From: JBFLYE01 sp040756715 [NCBI: bacterium]
Lineage (GTDB): Bacteria > UBA9089 > UBA9088
Length of the DNA stretch: 6,367 nt
Assembly (NCBI GenBank): GCA_040756715.1
Contig: JBFLYE010000098.1
Span: 1-6,367 of the forward strand
Reading direction: 5' to 3'
The first letter of the stretch is position 1; each line of letters starts with the position of its first letter. Of the stretch, positions 5,158 to 6,367 are shown in pieces. The position numbers and the translations under genes are program-made. The notes below the pieces were generated by a model that searched no databases, was not told where the DNA came from, and saw only the letters and a list, made by a program, of their open reading frames with translations.

Positions 5158-5173
5158 GGATTTAGGATTTAGG
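5158..5173 (+). repeat. Short tandem repeat GGATTTA
   Basis: GGATTTA occurs twice in tandem and is followed by GG, directly after the ABC ATPase stop codon. A simple intergenic repeat of unknown role. Confidence 0.6.
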
Positions 5174-5180
5174 TATCTAC

Positions 5181-5233
5181 TGCATTGGAACATTAAAAGT
5201 TAAATAATGTCTTTTTGCTTTAATGCAATTTTT
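5181..5233 (+). terminator. Weak AT-rich terminator-like structure between the ABC ATPase gene and mutM
   Basis: Two nested inverted repeats: ACATTA/TAATGT (5190-5195 and 5205-5210), followed one base later by TTTTT, and TGCATT/AATGCA (5181-5186 and 5222-5227), followed by ATTTTT. Position fits the end of the murB operon. The stems are AT-rich, so termination would be weak. Confidence 0.35.
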
Positions 5234-5247
5234 CATAATACAACTTC

Positions 5248-5276
5248 TTGCAAAAAAAGAAATAATTTGATATAAA
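5248..5276 (+). promoter_or_regulatory. mutM promoter
   Basis: TTGCAA (5248-5253), a 17-nt spacer, then TATAAA (5271-5276). The same -35 hexamer occurs before ilvN. The mutM ATG starts 8 nt after the -10 box, so transcription would begin within a base or two of the start codon and the mRNA should be leaderless. Confidence 0.6.
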
Positions 5277-5284
5277 ATTTACCA

Positions 5285-6085
5285 ATGCCTGAATTGCCAG
5301 AGGTAGAGACCATAAAGAGGGAATTAGAAAAGGTAGTCTTGGGTAAAGAAATAGTAGAGATTATCGTCAATAACCCTAAGGTTATCAAGGAGCCTCAAAA
5401 AGAGGAATTTATAAGAAGCCTAAAGAATACTGCGATAAAAAATGTTTTAAGGAAGGGCAAGCTTCTAATTTTAGAATTATCCTCTAATAAATTTTTAACC
5501 ATTCATCTAAAATTAACTGGCCAGCTTATCTATCCAGGAAATGCTAAAGAAGCAAGGGTAAGCTTTAAATTGGGCGATGGTAAGATATTGGATTTTAATG
5601 ACCGAAGGCTTTTGGGTGAAATAAGGATGATAGATGATTGGCGTAAATTTAAGTTTATTGAGGAATTGGGAAAAGAACCATTTGATTTAAGCTTAGAGCA
5701 ATTTAAAGAAATGCTTTCTAAAAAGAAAATCAAAATAAAACCCCTGCTTATGGACCAGACATTTATCTCAGGCATTGGCAATCTTTATGCGACAGAAGCC
5801 CTCTTTCGGGCTAAAATACATCCCGAAAGGATTGCCCAAACCCTTTCGGAAAAGGAGAAAGAGGCATTATTTAAAGAAATACTTGAGGTATTAAACGAGG
5901 CAATAGAATATAAGGGCTCATCGGTAGACCAATATTTGCAATTATCGGGAAAGCCCGGTGAATATGTAAAATATCACAAGGTCTATGGTCGGGAAAACAA
6001 CCCCTGCCCTGTTTGCCAAACACCAATTAAACGAATTACCTTGCAAGGCAGGGGAACCTATTTCTGCCCCAATTGTCAGAGCTGA
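5285..6085 (+). CDS. mutM: Formamidopyrimidine-DNA glycosylase (Fpg/MutM)
   Basis: A bifunctional base-excision repair enzyme that removes 8-oxoguanine and formamidopyrimidines and cuts the abasic site by beta,delta-elimination. The 266-aa protein starts PELPEVET, with Pro2 as Schiff-base nucleophile and Glu3 beside it. Lys59 (in RKGKLLIL) matches the conserved Lys57 of E. coli; His74 is in the HLKLTGQL strand; the helix-two-turn-helix has ISGIGNLYATEALF (161-174) with Asn166; the zinc finger has Cys241, Cys244, Cys261 and Cys264 with the DNA-contacting Arg256 in QGRGTYFCP. All catalytic residues are present. The intercalating Phe of the usual DxRxFG loop is Leu110 here (DRRLLG), and the HLGMSG-type Met is Leu. 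The start is fixed by the need for Pro2. It has its own promoter and no Shine-Dalgarno sequence. Confidence 0.97.
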   Translation: MPELPEVETIKRELEKVVLGKEIVEIIVNNPKVIKEPQKEEFIRSLKNTAIKNVLRKGKLLILELSSNKFLTIHLKLTGQLIYPGNAKEARVSFKLGDGKILDFNDRRLLGEIRMIDDWRKFKFIEELGKEPFDLSLEQFKEMLSKKKIKIKPLLMDQTFISGIGNLYATEALFRAKIHPERIAQTLSEKEKEALFKEILEVLNEAIEYKGSSVDQYLQLSGKPGEYVKYHKVYGRENNPCPVCQTPIKRITLQGRGTYFCPNCQS

Positions 6086-6156
6086 AAATCAATTGAATTT
6101 CAAGTAAGAAAATTATCTCTTAAGGAATTTGTAAAAATGGCGAATAAATAGGTAGA

Positions 6157-6263
6157 ATGGCAAAATTTCTTAAGGATGAGGATAGGGACAAATTAAAAGG
6201 TCTTATGAGAAGACAAAAGAAAAGAAGTTAGCAGACCGTATTATAGTATCTTCCATTACTTAG
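6157..6263 (+). pseudogene. Possible frameshifted N-terminal remnant of an IS630-type transposase
   Basis: A 24-codon frame, MAKFLKDEDRDKLKGLMRRQ followed by KKRS and TAG (6229-6231), has AGG five bases before the ATG. A one-base frame change near 6227 continues as LADRIIVSSIT to TAG 6261-6263. Joined, the pattern FLxxEDRxxLKxLxRxxKxRxxADRIxxV resembles the start of IS630-family transposases. No helix-turn-helix or DDE catalytic part follows. The resemblance is short and from memory; a small basic peptide or chance frame is possible. Confidence 0.3.
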
Positions 6264-6317
6264 TGCAAAAATAGATAGGGTTGTGTTTATCTGTTAAAAA
6301 TTCATCCACCTTTTAAG

Positions 6318-6350
6318 AAATTTTGAATTCTAAATTTTGAATTTTGAATT
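6318..6350. repeat. AT-rich short repeats (TTTTGAATT)
   Basis: TTTTGAATT occurs three times: at 6321-6329, 6335-6343 and 6342-6350, the last two overlapping by two bases. AAATTTTGAATT precedes or includes two of these. It is low-complexity intergenic sequence with no assigned role. Confidence 0.65.
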
Positions 6351-6367
6351 GAAAAAGGTTAAGTTTT

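Larger units (their letters stand above)
6086..6367. other. Right-end region without an intact gene
   Basis: These 282 bases have stops in all frames at short intervals. They contain a possible transposase remnant (6157-6263) and AT-rich repeats near the end. I see no tRNA, clear promoter or convincing mutM terminator. Confidence 0.7.

Noticed and set aside
5530-5781. Minus-strand frame within mutM
   Set aside because: Shadow of mutM, which has all its catalytic motifs in the other strand.

Overview
The window is AT-rich bacterial DNA with dense housekeeping genes around a short accessory stretch. It suggests a diderm (Gram-negative-type) bacterium: there is a peptidoglycan gene (murB) and a partial exported protein that looks outer-membrane-like. 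The C-rich L28, the murB/oppD/mutM neighbourhood, an ilvN without ilvB in view, and strong promoter boxes almost touching start codons would suit an uncultured candidate-phylum lineage. I cannot name the phylum from sequence alone.

Layout. Positions 1-1848 are a minus-strand operon: rpmB (L28), then a leuB-type beta-decarboxylating dehydrogenase overlapping the rpmB end, then an exported protein running off the left edge and joined to leuB by an ATGA overlap. A 133-bp divergent promoter region (1849-1981) separates it from plus-strand ilvN, the regulatory subunit of acetolactate synthase. With leuB this makes a small branched-chain amino acid locus.

Positions 2443-3012 are the most unusual part. 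ilvN ends inside a tRNA-Val(UAC) gene: its stop codon is tRNA nucleotides 8-10. A tRNA-Asp(GUC) gene follows. Each tRNA is followed by a short non-coding element that ends in a perfect 18-nt copy of its own tRNA's 3' end, starting in both cases at tRNA position C56 and ending at the discriminator base. Each element also holds an inverted copy of its own tRNA's T-arm and internal hairpins. Two of these hairpins, one per element, share loop ends (GAACG...AAGTGA) on unrelated stems. They look like two members of one family of tRNA-targeting or tRNA-mimicking elements.

Positions 3013-3391 look like the remains of a restriction-modification locus: a possible C-terminal tail of a DNA methyltransferase overlapping a 90-aa winged-helix protein that resembles the N-terminus of an HNH-type endonuclease and stops before any nuclease domain.

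Positions 3395-6085 return to ordinary genes: murB, an OppD/DppD-type peptide ABC transporter ATPase (ATGA overlap with murB), and mutM (Fpg glycosylase) behind its own promoter. The right end (6086-6367) has no intact gene; it holds a possible frameshifted IS630-type transposase remnant and AT-rich short repeats.

First genes of transcripts (rpmB, mutM) have the -10 box so close to the ATG that their mRNAs should be nearly leaderless, while internal genes (leuB, oppD) have Shine-Dalgarno-like sequences. No search was run; family names come from motif recognition.
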